The position numbers and the translations under genes are program-made. A DNA stretch of 64,000 nucleotides from Acidovorax benzenivorans (GTDB lineage: Bacteria > Pseudomonadota > Gammaproteobacteria > Burkholderiales > Burkholderiaceae_C), in the NCBI RefSeq assembly GCF_028680575.1, contig NZ_JAPCKI010000007.1:62001-126000 (forward strand). The letters run 5' to 3'. Below, piece after piece: positions 1 to 8,580 of the stretch. The notes under the pieces are model-generated. The model saw only the letters and a list, made by a program, of their open reading frames with translations. It made no database searches and was not told where the DNA came from. Position 1 is the first letter of the stretch. Every line of letters starts with the position of its first letter.

Positions 1-1
1 C

Positions 2-334
2 CGCGCCCAGCTCACTGCGCGGCTGCTGGACGCGGGCATCGAGAACGACCTGCGCCGCGAGATCTACCTGTGTGGCCTGCTCTCCCAGCTCGATGAGCTG
101 TTGGGCGAGCCGCTGGGCACCATCCTCAAGCGCCTGCCCCTGTCCGAACGCATCTACGACGCCACCGTGCTGCGCACCGGCCCCTACACCGGTGGCCTGC
201 AGATGGCCTGCGCGCTGGAGACGGACGACGCCAGCGCCATCCGCCAGCTGTGCGAGACCTTCGAGATGGACCTGGAAGAGGTCAACCGCGCGCTGCTGCG
301 GGTGTTGTCTGACCTGGAAGTGGACAGGAAATAA
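2..334 (+). CDS. HDOD-domain signalling protein, C-terminal fragment
   Basis: The open frame enters from the left edge and ends at TAA 332-334, so only about the last 110 residues are present. They read like the end of an HDOD domain of the kind found in EAL/HDOD (YuxH-like) proteins: a helical stretch REIYLCGLLSQLDELLG, then the typical GEPLGTILKRLPLSE segment, and a GPYTGGLQMACALE region. HDOD proteins are regulatory scaffolds in signalling and motility and usually lack catalytic activity. Whether an EAL domain precedes it cannot be seen here. A hairpin-rich intergenic repeat begins right after the stop. Confidence 0.65.
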   Translation, partial: RAQLTARLLDAGIENDLRREIYLCGLLSQLDELLGEPLGTILKRLPLSERIYDATVLRTGPYTGGLQMACALETDDASAIRQLCETFEMDLEEVNRALLRVLSDLEVDRK

Positions 335-335
335 G

Positions 336-430
336 CTCCCCCTGGGCCGCTGCGCATCTTCCCCCCAAAGGGGACGCCACCAGCGGCCTGGCGGAGCCAG
401 TTACGCGGTGGCACTGGTATGGGCCGCACG
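336..430 (+). repeat. REP-like intergenic repeat, copy 1 (subtype A)
   Basis: This GC-rich block starts next to the stop codon of the HDOD gene. It shares its layout and much of its sequence with the block at 27934-28030: a CCCCCTG.GC.GCTGCGC start, a C-run/G-run hairpin before GGACGCCACC, then GGCCTGGC..AGCCAG and CGGTGGC.CTGG. It may act as a terminator or mRNA-stabilising hairpin, which is an inference. Confidence 0.6.
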
Positions 431-499
431 CGGGTTCGAGCCGACAACACGATGAAGCACCCGCCATGCACGGGTAAGCTGTAAGCCGCTCTCGGCTAC

Positions 500-1996
500 T
501 TACCTCGCCTGCTCGTCGCGCACCTGGGCGAACGTCTTCCAGAACGCGGCCTCCTGCGTCGTCGCAAAGTTGATGCGCATGAGCGTGCTGGGTTTGCGCT
601 CTGCATGGAACAACGCACCGGGCGCCAGCAGGTAGCCTTCGTCCAGCATGCGCTGCGACAGCGCATCGGTGTCCACCCCCGTCTCCACCCAGCCAAACAG
701 GCCCACCGGCTCGGCCGCAAAGGTGCACCCCGCACCCAGGGCTAGCTTGACGCTGCGCGCACGTGCGGCATCGAGCCGGGTGCGGATGCGTTCGGCGTGG
801 CGGCGCAGTTGGCCCTGCTCGATGCACAGCGCCAGGGCTTTCTCCAGCAGCGCCGGGGTGGTCAATGTGGCCAGCAGCTTGGTGTCCAACAATTGTTCCA
901 CCAGCGCGGGCGGCGCGGCCATGAAGCCAATGCGCCAGTTGGGCGCCAGGATCTTGGCAAAGCCACTCACGTAGATGGTGCGCTGCAGGCCATCCAGCGC
1001 CGTGAGGCGCGTGGCGTGCTCCGGCGCGATGTGGCTGTAGGTGTCGTCTTCCACCACATGAAAGTTGTGCTGGTTGGCCAACTGCAACACGCGGTGGGCG
1101 CTGCCCGGCGACAGACAGTAACCCGTGGGGTTGTGGAACACGCTCACGCTCACGTAGAGCTTGGGCTTGTGCACCTCGCAGTAGCGCGCCATCACTTCCA
1201 GGTCGGGCCCGTCCGCACGGCGGGGCACGGGCAGGATGTGCATGCCCAAAGCGGCCAGGCGCGCAAACTCCACCGCCCAGCCGGGCTCCTCCACCATCAC
1301 CGGGTCGCCCGGGCGCAGCAGGGTGCGGCTCACGATGTCGAGCGCATGGGTGGCCCCCACGGTGGTGATGATGTTTTCGGGCACCGTATGCACGTTGAGC
1401 GTGGACAGCTTCTTGGCCAGCACGCGCCGAAGGCCTGCATCGCCCAGCGGCTCGCCATACTGCAGCGAAAACTCCTGCAAGGCGCGCGAGTTGGTGACCT
1501 TGCGCACGGCAGCGGGCATGAAGGTGGACTCCAGCCAGTCGGGTGGAAAGACCCCCATGCCGGGCTGGGGCTTGTCGCTGATCTTGTGGAACATGCCCCG
1601 GATCAGCGCCGTGGCGTTGACGGGCGACACCCCTGGACCCGCGCGGCCGGCGGCACGCGCCGCAAACCAGTGCGCAGTGCTCCAGTTGGCCGCTGCACTC
1701 TCCAGAGCCAGGTCGTCGGGGCGAGCGCGTGTGTCAGGGTCACCGTCTGGCGCATCCACCACACGGCCACTTTCACGCACAAAAAACCCCCGGTTCTTGC
1801 GCGCCTCCACCAGGCCCTGCGCCAGCAGCTGGTCGTAGGCCGCCACCACGGTGGACGGGCTCACCCCATGCTGCTGCGCACACTGGCGCACCGAAGGCAG
1901 GCGCGCCCCCGGCGCCATCAGGCGGTTGCGGATGCGCTCGGCAAACCGGGCAGACAGTTGTTCGGTCAGCGACTGGGTGGACGATTTCATCAGCAT
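500..1996 (-). CDS. MocR/PdxR-type regulator (GntR HTH + aminotransferase-like domain)
   Basis: A 498-residue protein with an N-terminal GntR winged helix (about residues 8-75; LPSVRQCAQQHGVSPSTVV) joined to a fold-type I aminotransferase-like domain. The PLP-binding lysine is probably in SGFAKILAPNWRIGF, near residue 348, and HNPTGY is also present. MocR proteins use PLP or an amino-acid aldimine as effector and usually control a divergent gene. I chose ATG 1996 because an AGGA ribosome site lies about 8 bases upstream. A longer reading from a TTG at 2053 has no ribosome site and would run through the operator-like repeats. It is divergent from the LysE-led operon and is probably its regulator. 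Confidence 0.9.
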   Translation of the reverse strand: MLMKSSTQSLTEQLSARFAERIRNRLMAPGARLPSVRQCAQQHGVSPSTVVAAYDQLLAQGLVEARKNRGFFVRESGRVVDAPDGDPDTRARPDDLALESAAANWSTAHWFAARAAGRAGPGVSPVNATALIRGMFHKISDKPQPGMGVFPPDWLESTFMPAAVRKVTNSRALQEFSLQYGEPLGDAGLRRVLAKKLSTLNVHTVPENIITTVGATHALDIVSRTLLRPGDPVMVEEPGWAVEFARLAALGMHILPVPRRADGPDLEVMARYCEVHKPKLYVSVSVFHNPTGYCLSPGSAHRVLQLANQHNFHVVEDDTYSHIAPEHATRLTALDGLQRTIYVSGFAKILAPNWRIGFMAAPPALVEQLLDTKLLATLTTPALLEKALALCIEQGQLRRHAERIRTRLDAARARSVKLALGAGCTFAAEPVGLFGWVETGVDTDALSQRMLDEGYLLAPGALFHAERKPSTLMRINFATTQEAAFWKTFAQVRDEQAR

Positions 1997-2033
1997 GGGG
2001 GCATCCTGCAAGGTGCGCCGCCTGGCGCCTGTG

Positions 2034-2098
2034 TGTATTGTTTTGCCGGGCAATACAGATTTGCAACTGCGCCGACTGTCTGTACTGGTTGTGTATTG
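2034..2098. promoter_or_regulatory. Operator-like TGTATTG repeats between mocR-type gene and lysE operon
   Basis: The divergent gap holds TGTATTG at 2034-2040, its inverse CAATACA at 2051-2057, a near copy TGTACTG at 2081-2087 and another TGTATTG at 2092-2098. Characterised MocR regulators bind short repeats in the divergent promoter. The location fits autoregulation plus control of the 2160-10202 operon, but binding is inferred. Confidence 0.6.
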
Positions 2099-2159
2099 GT
2101 AGCAAGATTACATTGAAGGCAGACCCCCGACAAGTCCCCCACCCCATCCAGCACCCACC

Positions 2160-2774
2160 ATGAGCGTCGCCGAACTCACCGCCCTGCTGCTGTTTTGCAC
2201 CGCCATGAGCTTTTCGCCTGGGCCCAACACCACCTTGTCCACCGCGCTGGCGGCCAACCTGGGGCTCAAGCGCGCGCTGCGCTTTTGCTTCGCTGTCCCC
2301 GCAGGCTGGACACTGCTCATGCTGGGCAGCGGGCTGGGCCTGGGTGCCCTCATCACCGGCGTGCCCGCCCTGCGCTGGGCGGTGACGCTGCTGGGCGTGG
2401 CCTACATGCTCTGGCTGGCCTTCAAGCTCAGCCGCGCCGGCCAGATGACCACCATCGACACCTCGCGCCTGAACGTGACCTTCTGGCAAGGCGTGGGCCT
2501 GCAGTTCGTGAACATCAAGGCCTGGATGCTGGCGCTCACCCTGAGCGCAGGCTGGGTGGTCAACGCCGCCGGGCAGCCCGCCGCCAATCCCGGAGAACGC
2601 CTGGCCATCATCTGCGGCGTGATGATGGTGTTCGCCTTCACCAGCAATTTTGTCTATGCGCTCGTGGGCTCGCTGCTGCGCCAGTGGCTGGCACAGGGCA
2701 CACGGCTGCTGTGGTTCAACCGTGCGCTGGCCCTGGTGCTGGTGCTCACTGCCTACTGGATGCTCACGCTATGA
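2160..2774 (+). CDS. LysE/RhtB-family amino-acid exporter (first of two)
   Basis: A 204-residue inner-membrane protein with about six hydrophobic helices. The family signature is near the N-terminus: FSPGPNTTLSTALAANLGLKRAL, trimmed here to its core SPGPN followed by a glycine-rich helix. The length matches the family norm of about 200-210. Relatives export amino acids or their derivatives. It is the first gene of the run divergent from the MocR regulator, and its stop overlaps the next start by four bases (ATGA at 2771), so translation is probably coupled. The substrate cannot be read from sequence. Confidence 0.9.
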   Translation: MSVAELTALLLFCTAMSFSPGPNTTLSTALAANLGLKRALRFCFAVPAGWTLLMLGSGLGLGALITGVPALRWAVTLLGVAYMLWLAFKLSRAGQMTTIDTSRLNVTFWQGVGLQFVNIKAWMLALTLSAGWVVNAAGQPAANPGERLAIICGVMMVFAFTSNFVYALVGSLLRQWLAQGTRLLWFNRALALVLVLTAYWMLTL

Positions 2775-3691
2775 ACCGCACACAGGAAAAAGAAGCCCTG
2801 CTCTGGGGCCTGGTCGGTGTCACGCTGTTTGCAGCCACGCTGCCCATGACACGGCTGGCGGTGGGCTCTACCGATGCGCCCCAGTTGTCCCCCTGGTTTG
2901 TCACCTTCGGGCGTGCCGCCGTGGCGGGCTTGCTGTCGATTGGCTACCTGCTGTGGCAGCGCGCGCAAGGGCACCTGAACCGGCCGACCCGGGCCGAGTG
3001 GCCGCTGTTGGGCATCACAGCCTTCGGCGTGATCGTGGGGTTCCCGCTGTTTCTGGCACTGGCACTGCGCCATGTGCCCAGCACCCACGGCGCCGTGGTC
3101 ACGGCCCTGCTGCCGCTGTCCACCGCCCTGCTGGGTGCACTGTGGTACCGGCAGCGGCCCTCGGCAGGCTTCTGGGCCTGTGCGGTGCTGGGCAGCGGGC
3201 TGGTGCTGGGTTTCATGGTGTGGCGTGCAGGCGGCCTGTATCTGGGCGCGGCCAACATCTACCTGCTGATCGCCATGACCACGGGTGCCCTGGGCTACAT
3301 CGGCGGCGCCCGCCTCACGCCCCGCCTGGGGGCCGAGCAGGTGATTTGCTGGGTGCTGGTTTGTTGCCTGCCACTCACCCTGCCGGTGGCATGGTGGTTT
3401 GCCCCGGCGGTGCCCTCCAGCATTGGCGCGATGAGCTGGGTGGGCTTTCTGTACGTGGCCTTGTTCTCGATGTGGATCGGCTTCTTCGCGTGGTACCGCG
3501 CCCTGGCACTGGGTGCTGTGCGGGTCAGCCAGATCCAGCTGATCCAGCCGTTTTTGAGCCTGCTGTTTGCCGTGCCGCTGCTGGGCGAACACCTGGATGC
3601 CGTCACCCTGGTATTTGCCATTGCCGTGATTGCCACGGTGTTTCTGGGCAAGAGGATGCCCGTCCACACCACACCAAGGCCCGCCACATGA
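2771..3691 (+). CDS. EamA/DMT-family transporter
   Basis: A 306-residue protein with about ten hydrophobic helices arranged as two EamA repeats (roughly residues 10-140 and 155-290), the normal size for the drug/metabolite transporter superfamily. Such proteins often export amino acids or other small metabolites across the inner membrane. The start ATG 2771 overlaps the lysE stop and the stop overlaps the cupin start at 3688 (ATGA both times). This places it firmly in the operon. Together with the LysE proteins it suggests a system for removing several related compounds. Confidence 0.88.
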   Translation: MNRTQEKEALLWGLVGVTLFAATLPMTRLAVGSTDAPQLSPWFVTFGRAAVAGLLSIGYLLWQRAQGHLNRPTRAEWPLLGITAFGVIVGFPLFLALALRHVPSTHGAVVTALLPLSTALLGALWYRQRPSAGFWACAVLGSGLVLGFMVWRAGGLYLGAANIYLLIAMTTGALGYIGGARLTPRLGAEQVICWVLVCCLPLTLPVAWWFAPAVPSSIGAMSWVGFLYVALFSMWIGFFAWYRALALGAVRVSQIQLIQPFLSLLFAVPLLGEHLDAVTLVFAIAVIATVFLGKRMPVHTTPRPAT

Positions 3692-4017
3692 AGATGCACC
3701 ACATCCCGTTTGCCACCACCGACTGGGCCGCCGTGCCGCGCGAAGAAAAAAGCGCGCAGGCTGGCCAGGCGTTCTGGCGCACCCAACAGTTTGGTGATGT
3801 GCGCGTGCGCATGGTCGAGTACACACCGGGGTATGTATCGGACCACTGGTGCACCAAGGGCCATGTGCTGTTGTGCCTGAGCGGAGAGCTGCACACCGAG
3901 CTGGCCGACGGCCGCCAGTACACCCTGACACCCGGCATGAGTTACCAGGTGGCGGACAATGCAGAACCCCATCGGTCCACATCGCCACAGGGCGCCACCC
4001 TGTTCATCGTGGATTGA
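3688..4017 (+). CDS. Small cupin-fold protein (DHWC motif)
   Basis: A 109-residue single-domain cupin. Visible features are SDHWCTKGHVLLCLSG, which carries possible metal-binding histidines, then the second cupin strand around LTPGMSYQVADNAEPHRS. It resembles small cupins annotated after a D-H-C/W motif whose function is not established. It is translationally coupled to the upstream transporter by a four-base overlap and is followed by a 90-bp gap with a run of seven T. It might be a small-molecule isomerase or a ligand-binding accessory for the operon, but no reaction can be assigned. Confidence 0.75.
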   Translation: MKMHHIPFATTDWAAVPREEKSAQAGQAFWRTQQFGDVRVRMVEYTPGYVSDHWCTKGHVLLCLSGELHTELADGRQYTLTPGMSYQVADNAEPHRSTSPQGATLFIVD

Positions 4018-4107
4018 CTTAGCGCCTGAGAGGGCTGCTGCATACCCTTTTTTTGACGACAACTTTGCAACCGTAGCGGCCCAGGCGGCCACCCGCAGGA
4101 GACGAGA

Positions 4108-5313
4108 GTGAAACTGAACGACCTTCCCACCACCAGCACCTGGACCCTGGCACGCCGTGCCGAGCGCATGAACCCCTCGGTCATCCGCGAAATCCTGAAG
4201 GTCACGGAAAAGCCCGGCATCATCAGCCTGGCCGGTGGCCTGCCCTCGCCCAAGACCTTCCCGGTCTCCGCATTTGCCGCAGCCTCGGCCGCCGTATTGG
4301 CCAACGACGGCCCCGGCGCCCTGCAATACGCCGCCAGCGAAGGCTATGGCCCGCTGCGCCAGGCGATTGCCGACTTCTTGCCCTGGGACGTGGATGCCGA
4401 CCAGATCCTGATCACCACCGGCTCGCAGCAGGCGCTGGACCTGATCGCCAAGATTCTCATCGACACCGACAGCCGCGTGCTGGTGGAGACGCCCACCTAC
4501 CTGGGGGCGCTGCAGGCCTTCACGCCCATGGAGCCCAACGTGGTGTCCGTTGCCAGCGACGACCAGGGTGTGCTCATCGACGACCTGCGTGCCAAGGTGG
4601 GCACCGGCGCGAACAAGGCACGTTTTCTGTACGTGCTGCCCAACTTCCAGAACCCTACCGGCCGCACCATGAGCGATGCGCGCCGCGCCGAGCTGGTGGC
4701 CGCCGCCGCCGAGCTGAACCTGCCACTGGTGGAAGACAACCCCTACGGCGACCTGTGGTTTGACGCCCCTCCGCCCGCCCCGCTCACGGCCCGCAACCCC
4801 GACGGCTGCATCTACATGGGCTCGTTCTCCAAGGTACTGGCCCCCGGCCTGCGCCTGGGCTTCGTGGTGGCCCCCAAAGCCGTCTACCCCAAGCTGCTGC
4901 AAGCCAAGCAGGCGGCCGACCTGCACACGCCCGGCTACAACCAGCGCCTGGTGGCCGAGGTGATGAAGGGCAACTTCCTGGACCGCCATGTGCCCACCAT
5001 CCGCGCGCTGTACAAGCAGCAGTGCGAGGCCATGCTGACCGCCTTGACCAAGGAAATGGCGGGCCTGGATGTGCACTGGAACCGCCCCGACGGTGGCATG
5101 TTCCTGTGGGTGCGCCTGCCTGAAGGCATGAGCGCGATCGAGCTGCTGCCCAAGGCGGTGGAACGCAACGTGGCCTTTGTGCCCGGCGCGGCCTTCTATG
5201 CCGACAACGCCGACCCGCGCACGCTGCGCCTGTCGTTCGTCACGTCGACCGCCGAGCAGATCGCCACGGGCGTTGCAGCGCTGGCCGCTGCCATTCGTGA
5301 GCACAAGGGCTGA
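4108..5313 (+). CDS. PLP-dependent aminotransferase (2-aminoadipate/MocR-like class)
   Basis: A 401-residue fold-type I aminotransferase. The PLP lysine is probably K242 in GSFSKVLAPGLRLGF; NPTGR, the DNPYGDLWF segment and a C-terminal arginine in TLRLSFVT are also visible. The closest named families are 2-aminoadipate/kynurenine-type transaminases, which convert amino acids to 2-oxo acids in the cytosol. The start is GTG 4108, supported by AGGAGA at 4097-4102; no better ATG lies near it. It follows the cupin gene by 90 bp and precedes the GST-like gene by 6 bp. The natural substrate is unknown. Confidence 0.9.
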   Translation: MKLNDLPTTSTWTLARRAERMNPSVIREILKVTEKPGIISLAGGLPSPKTFPVSAFAAASAAVLANDGPGALQYAASEGYGPLRQAIADFLPWDVDADQILITTGSQQALDLIAKILIDTDSRVLVETPTYLGALQAFTPMEPNVVSVASDDQGVLIDDLRAKVGTGANKARFLYVLPNFQNPTGRTMSDARRAELVAAAAELNLPLVEDNPYGDLWFDAPPPAPLTARNPDGCIYMGSFSKVLAPGLRLGFVVAPKAVYPKLLQAKQAADLHTPGYNQRLVAEVMKGNFLDRHVPTIRALYKQQCEAMLTALTKEMAGLDVHWNRPDGGMFLWVRLPEGMSAIELLPKAVERNVAFVPGAAFYADNADPRTLRLSFVTSTAEQIATGVAALAAAIREHKG

Positions 5314-5319
5314 TTCACC

Positions 5320-5949
5320 ATGCTGAGGCTCTGGGGTCGCCTGTCGTCCATCAACGTGCGCAAGGTGGTGTGGGCCGTGCAGGAGCTCGGCCTCCCATCG
5401 GTGCAGCGCACCGACGCGGGCGGCCAGTACGGCATCGTGCGCGAGGCGCGCTTTCTGGGCCTCAACCCCAACGGCCTGGTGCCGCTGATCGAGGACGAGG
5501 ACACGGGCGTAACGCTGTGGGAGTCCAACCCCATCGTGCGCTACCTGTGCGCCCGGCATTCGCTGGGCAACCTGTACCCCGAGGACCTGCGCTCGCGTTT
5601 TGTGGCCGAACAGTGGATGGACTGGCAGCAGACCACGCTGAACCCGGCCGGGCGCGATGCCTTCATCCAGTGGATACGGACGCCAGCGGCACAGCGCAGC
5701 GAGGCACTGATTGCCGCATCGGTGGCGACCACGGAGCCCCTGCTGGCCATGCTGGACGCCCACCTGGCACACCAGCCCTTCATGGCGGGCGAGCGCTTCA
5801 CCATGGCCGACATCCCGGTGGGCTGCGAGATCCACCGCTGGTGGGGCTTGCCGCAAGATCGCGCCGCACACCCCCACCTGGAGCGGTGGTACAACACGGT
5901 CAGCACCCGACCCGGCGCACGCGGGGTCCTGGACCAATCCCTCTCCTGA
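5320..5949 (+). CDS. Glutathione S-transferase family protein
   Basis: A 209-residue protein with a thioredoxin-like N-terminal half (LRLWGRLSSINVRKVVWAV, then NPNGLVPLIEDE and WESNPIVRYL) and an all-helical C-terminal half ending near residue 205. This is the ordinary length and order for a cytosolic GST. The ESNPIVRY segment is the usual glutathione gamma-glutamyl contact. It is six bases downstream of the aminotransferase and twelve upstream of the first PhzF gene, so it is probably co-transcribed. It may detoxify an electrophile made by the pathway, which is inference. Confidence 0.88.
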   Translation: MLRLWGRLSSINVRKVVWAVQELGLPSVQRTDAGGQYGIVREARFLGLNPNGLVPLIEDEDTGVTLWESNPIVRYLCARHSLGNLYPEDLRSRFVAEQWMDWQQTTLNPAGRDAFIQWIRTPAAQRSEALIAASVATTEPLLAMLDAHLAHQPFMAGERFTMADIPVGCEIHRWWGLPQDRAAHPHLERWYNTVSTRPGARGVLDQSLS

Positions 5950-5961
5950 CCGCAGGCCACC

Positions 5962-6825
5962 ATGCACCAGCGCCCTTTCAAGCAGATCGATGTCTTCAGC
6001 GACCGCCCCGGCTACGGCAACCCCGTGGCCGTGGTGCTGGACGCCGACGGCCTGAGCGACAGCGACATGCGCCGCTTTGCGGCCTGGACGAACCTGTCGG
6101 AGACCACTTTTCTGCTGCCGCCCACCGACGCAGGGCGCGCGGCCGGGGCTGACTACCGCTTGCGCATCTTCAGCCCCAACGGCGAGCTGCCTTTTGCGGG
6201 CCACCCCACGCTGGGCACCTGCCATGCCTGGCTGCAGATGGGCCACAGCCCGCGGCAAGACGGCATGGTGATCCAGGAATGCGCACTGGGCCTGGTGCGC
6301 ATTGCACTGAGCGGTGACACTCTGGCGTTTGCGGCGCCCCCGCTCAAGCGCAGCGCCCCCAGCCCCGCGCTGGTGCCGCTGATTGCGAGCGCCCTGGGCC
6401 TGCGCCCGCAGCAAATTTTGGGCGCGCAGATGCTGGACAACGGCCCCGTGTGGCTGGGCCTGCTGCTCGACAGCGCTGACACGGTGCTGGGCCTGCACCC
6501 GGACCACGCCCGCCTGAAGGACCTGGGCCAGGATGTGGGCGTGATCCATGTGAGCCCCGCCGCCAGCAACGCCGCCCAGCCCGGCGCGGTGGTGCGCGCC
6601 TTTGCCGCCCCCATGGGCAACCCCGAAGACCCGGTGACGGGCACCCTCAACGCCAGCCTGGCCGAATGGCTGATCGCCGATGGCCTGGCCCCCCGCAGCT
6701 ACCTGGTGGCCCAGGGCGAATGCCTGGGCCGCGCAGGCCGCGTGCACATCCGCCAGGACGACCACCACCAGCTCTGGGTGGGTGGCCGTGCGGTCACCTG
6801 CATCGAAGGCACGGTGCTGCTATGA
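5962..6825 (+). CDS. PhzF-family isomerase, paralogue 1
   Basis: A 287-residue protein of the PhzF/diaminopimelate-epimerase-like fold. The conserved acidic catalytic residue is probably E47 in TNLSETTF. The LPFAGHPTLG loop and the C-terminal NPEDPVTGT loop are both present, as expected for the two-lobed fold. PhzF proteins are isomerases; only a few have known substrates, such as the phenazine intermediate, and there are no phenazine genes here. The next gene is a clear paralogue. Confidence 0.88.
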   Translation: MHQRPFKQIDVFSDRPGYGNPVAVVLDADGLSDSDMRRFAAWTNLSETTFLLPPTDAGRAAGADYRLRIFSPNGELPFAGHPTLGTCHAWLQMGHSPRQDGMVIQECALGLVRIALSGDTLAFAAPPLKRSAPSPALVPLIASALGLRPQQILGAQMLDNGPVWLGLLLDSADTVLGLHPDHARLKDLGQDVGVIHVSPAASNAAQPGAVVRAFAAPMGNPEDPVTGTLNASLAEWLIADGLAPRSYLVAQGECLGRAGRVHIRQDDHHQLWVGGRAVTCIEGTVLL

Positions 6826-6992
6826 GCCAGCGCCGCCCCGCCCCGCGCCCCAGCGGCTGATTTCCCCCTCGGCCCCTCGCACGGCGAGGGCTGAGCCACC
6901 ACGAAGTCATCCCCACCGCCCCCCCGGTGAGCCCCCGGCGTGCCCGGCCCACCCCGCTTCACTGCTCGTTTGATACCAAGGACCTGACCACC

Positions 6993-7868
6993 ATGCACCA
7001 ACGCCCCTTCCAGCAAGTCGATGTGTTCACCGCCACGCCCTACCGTGGCAACCCCCTGGCCGTGGTGCTGGACGGCACCGGCCTCAGCACCGAAGCCATG
7101 CAGGACTTCACCAACTGGACCAACCTGTCCGAAGCCACCTTCTTGTTGCCCCCCACGCCCGAAGGCCGCGCCGCAGGTGCCGACTACCGCGTCCGCATCT
7201 TCTGCCCCGGGCGCGAGCTGCCTTTTGCGGGCCACCCCACACTGGGCAGCTGCCATGCGTGGCTCAAGGCAGGCGGCCAGCCCCAGGTGGCTGGCAAGGT
7301 GATGCAGGAATGTGGCGTGGGCCTGGTCACGCTGCGGCAGGATGGCGAGCGCCTGGCGTTTGCCGCTCCACCCCTCATCAAAAGCGGCCCGCTGGCAGAA
7401 GACGATGTGGCGCTGATCGCACGCGGCCTGGGCGTGGCGCGCGGCGACATCCTGCACCACGCCTGGTGCGACAACGGCCCCAACTGGCGCGGCGTGATGC
7501 TGCGAAGCGCCGAACAGGTGCTGGCGCTGAAGCCTGACGCCAGCATCCTTGGCCAGCTGGACGTGGGCGTGGTCGGCCCGCGTGGCAAGGTGGGCGTCAT
7601 TGGCAGCACCGACGCCGAAGGCATCGCCTTTGAAGTGCGCGCCTTCTTCCCCGGCAACAACGGCCTGGCCGAAGACCCCGTGACTGGCAGCCTCAACGCA
7701 GCGCTGGCGCAATGGCTCATCGGCGCCGGGCTGGCCCCCGCCCAATATGTGGCCGCGCAAGGCACCTGCCTGGGGCGCGCCGGGCGGGTGTTTGTGGAGC
7801 AGGACGGCGACACCATCTGGGTCGGCGGCAGCTCGGTCACCTGCATGGCGGGCGAGGTGCTGCTGTGA
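6993..7868 (+). CDS. PhzF-family isomerase, paralogue 2
   Basis: A 291-residue paralogue of the preceding gene. The N-termini align almost residue for residue (MHQRPF.Q.DVF, NLSEATF with the putative catalytic E47, LPFAGHPTLGSCHAWL, and EDPVTGSLNAALAQWL near the end). ATG 6993 is the start that matches the paralogue; a longer frame to 6927 has no conserved residues. The 167-bp gap before it holds only GC-rich sequence with no recognised element. Its stop overlaps the next gene's GTG. Tandem retention of both suggests either a heterodimer or two related substrates. Confidence 0.88.
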   Translation: MHQRPFQQVDVFTATPYRGNPLAVVLDGTGLSTEAMQDFTNWTNLSEATFLLPPTPEGRAAGADYRVRIFCPGRELPFAGHPTLGSCHAWLKAGGQPQVAGKVMQECGVGLVTLRQDGERLAFAAPPLIKSGPLAEDDVALIARGLGVARGDILHHAWCDNGPNWRGVMLRSAEQVLALKPDASILGQLDVGVVGPRGKVGVIGSTDAEGIAFEVRAFFPGNNGLAEDPVTGSLNAALAQWLIGAGLAPAQYVAAQGTCLGRAGRVFVEQDGDTIWVGGSSVTCMAGEVLL

Positions 7869-8578
7869 CGGCACCCTCCCCGCTTCCCTGCGTGGACCAC
7901 CTCGTGGTGCTCGCGCCCGACCTGCCAACCGGCGTGGCCTGGTGCGAACGCACGCTGGGCATCACGCCCACAGCGGGTGGCGAGCACCCGCTGATGGGCA
8001 CACACAACCGCATCTTCAATGTCTCCAGCCCCGCCCACCCGCGTGCATACCTGGAAATCATTGCTATCAACAAAGGAGCTACCCCCGCAATACCAACGGG
8101 CGCCAGACGCTGGTTTGACATGGATGATGCCGCCTTGCAACAACAGGTGGAACAACACGGACCACAGCTCATCCATTGGGTGGCCAGCGTGCCCGACGTG
8201 GCCGACCGGTGTGCGGCGCTGGCCGCGCTGGACATCGAGCGTGGCCCCATCCTCACCGCCAGCCGCCCCACGCCAAACGGCCTGCTGCAGTGGCAGATCA
8301 CCGTGCGCGACGACGGCCTGCGCCTGATGGCCGGCTGCCTGCCCACCCTCATCCAGTGGGGCGCCGCGCACCCTTGCGACAGCCTGCCCGCCAGCGGCGT
8401 GCAGCTGCTGCAGCTCACGCTGCAGCACCCGCAGGCGGCCACATTGCAAGCGGCGTGCGCAGCCATCGGGATAGGCACCGGCGTCACCATCACCCCCGGC
8501 GATGCACCGCGCCTCACTGCGCAGCTCGTCACCCCGCGCGGGCCTGTGGCCATCACATCCTTCACCCCGGAGACCTGA
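7865..8578 (+). CDS. Glyoxalase/VOC-like domain protein
   Basis: A 237-residue protein that begins with a VOC-type strand (CVDHLVVLAPDLPTGVAWCERTLG) including GGEHPLMGTHNRIF and YLEIIAI. It resembles the single-chain glyoxalase-like proteins in which two VOC modules are fused. The start is GTG 7865 in a GTGA overlap with the upstream stop. Residues about 66-84 are encoded by a copy of the 57-bp dispersed element, so this stretch may be an insertion tolerated by the fold. The metal ligands cannot be assigned with confidence. The reaction is unknown. Confidence 0.75.
   Translation: MTAPSPLPCVDHLVVLAPDLPTGVAWCERTLGITPTAGGEHPLMGTHNRIFNVSSPAHPRAYLEIIAINKGATPAIPTGARRWFDMDDAALQQQVEQHGPQLIHWVASVPDVADRCAALAALDIERGPILTASRPTPNGLLQWQITVRDDGLRLMAGCLPTLIQWGAAHPCDSLPASGVQLLQLTLQHPQAATLQAACAAIGIGTGVTITPGDAPRLTAQLVTPRGPVAITSFTPET
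8061..8117 (+). repeat. 57-bp dispersed element, copy a (inside VOC gene)
   Basis: It begins TTGCTAT and contains AGCT at positions 17-20 and GGGCGCCAG in its second half, in the same ungapped register as the other copies. It is read in frame within the VOC gene as GATPAIPTGARR, in the same frame as the copies in the DsbD-like, priA and 49892 genes. Confidence 0.65.
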
Positions 8579-8580
8579 CC

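Noticed and set aside
1997-2053. N-terminal extension of the MocR-type regulator from TTG 2053
   Set aside because: No ribosome site, no conserved residues, and it would overlap the operator repeats; ATG 1996 has an AGGA site.
4018-4107. Terminator after the cupin gene (T-run of seven)
   Set aside because: The stem before the T-run is only about four base pairs, and the flanking genes look co-transcribed. It may reduce read-through but is not convincing.
3295-6768. Minus-strand open frame of 1157 codons
   Set aside because: It is antisense to the transporter, aminotransferase, GST and PhzF genes, with histidine/glycine/arginine-rich sequence and no domain. It is a GC-bias shadow.
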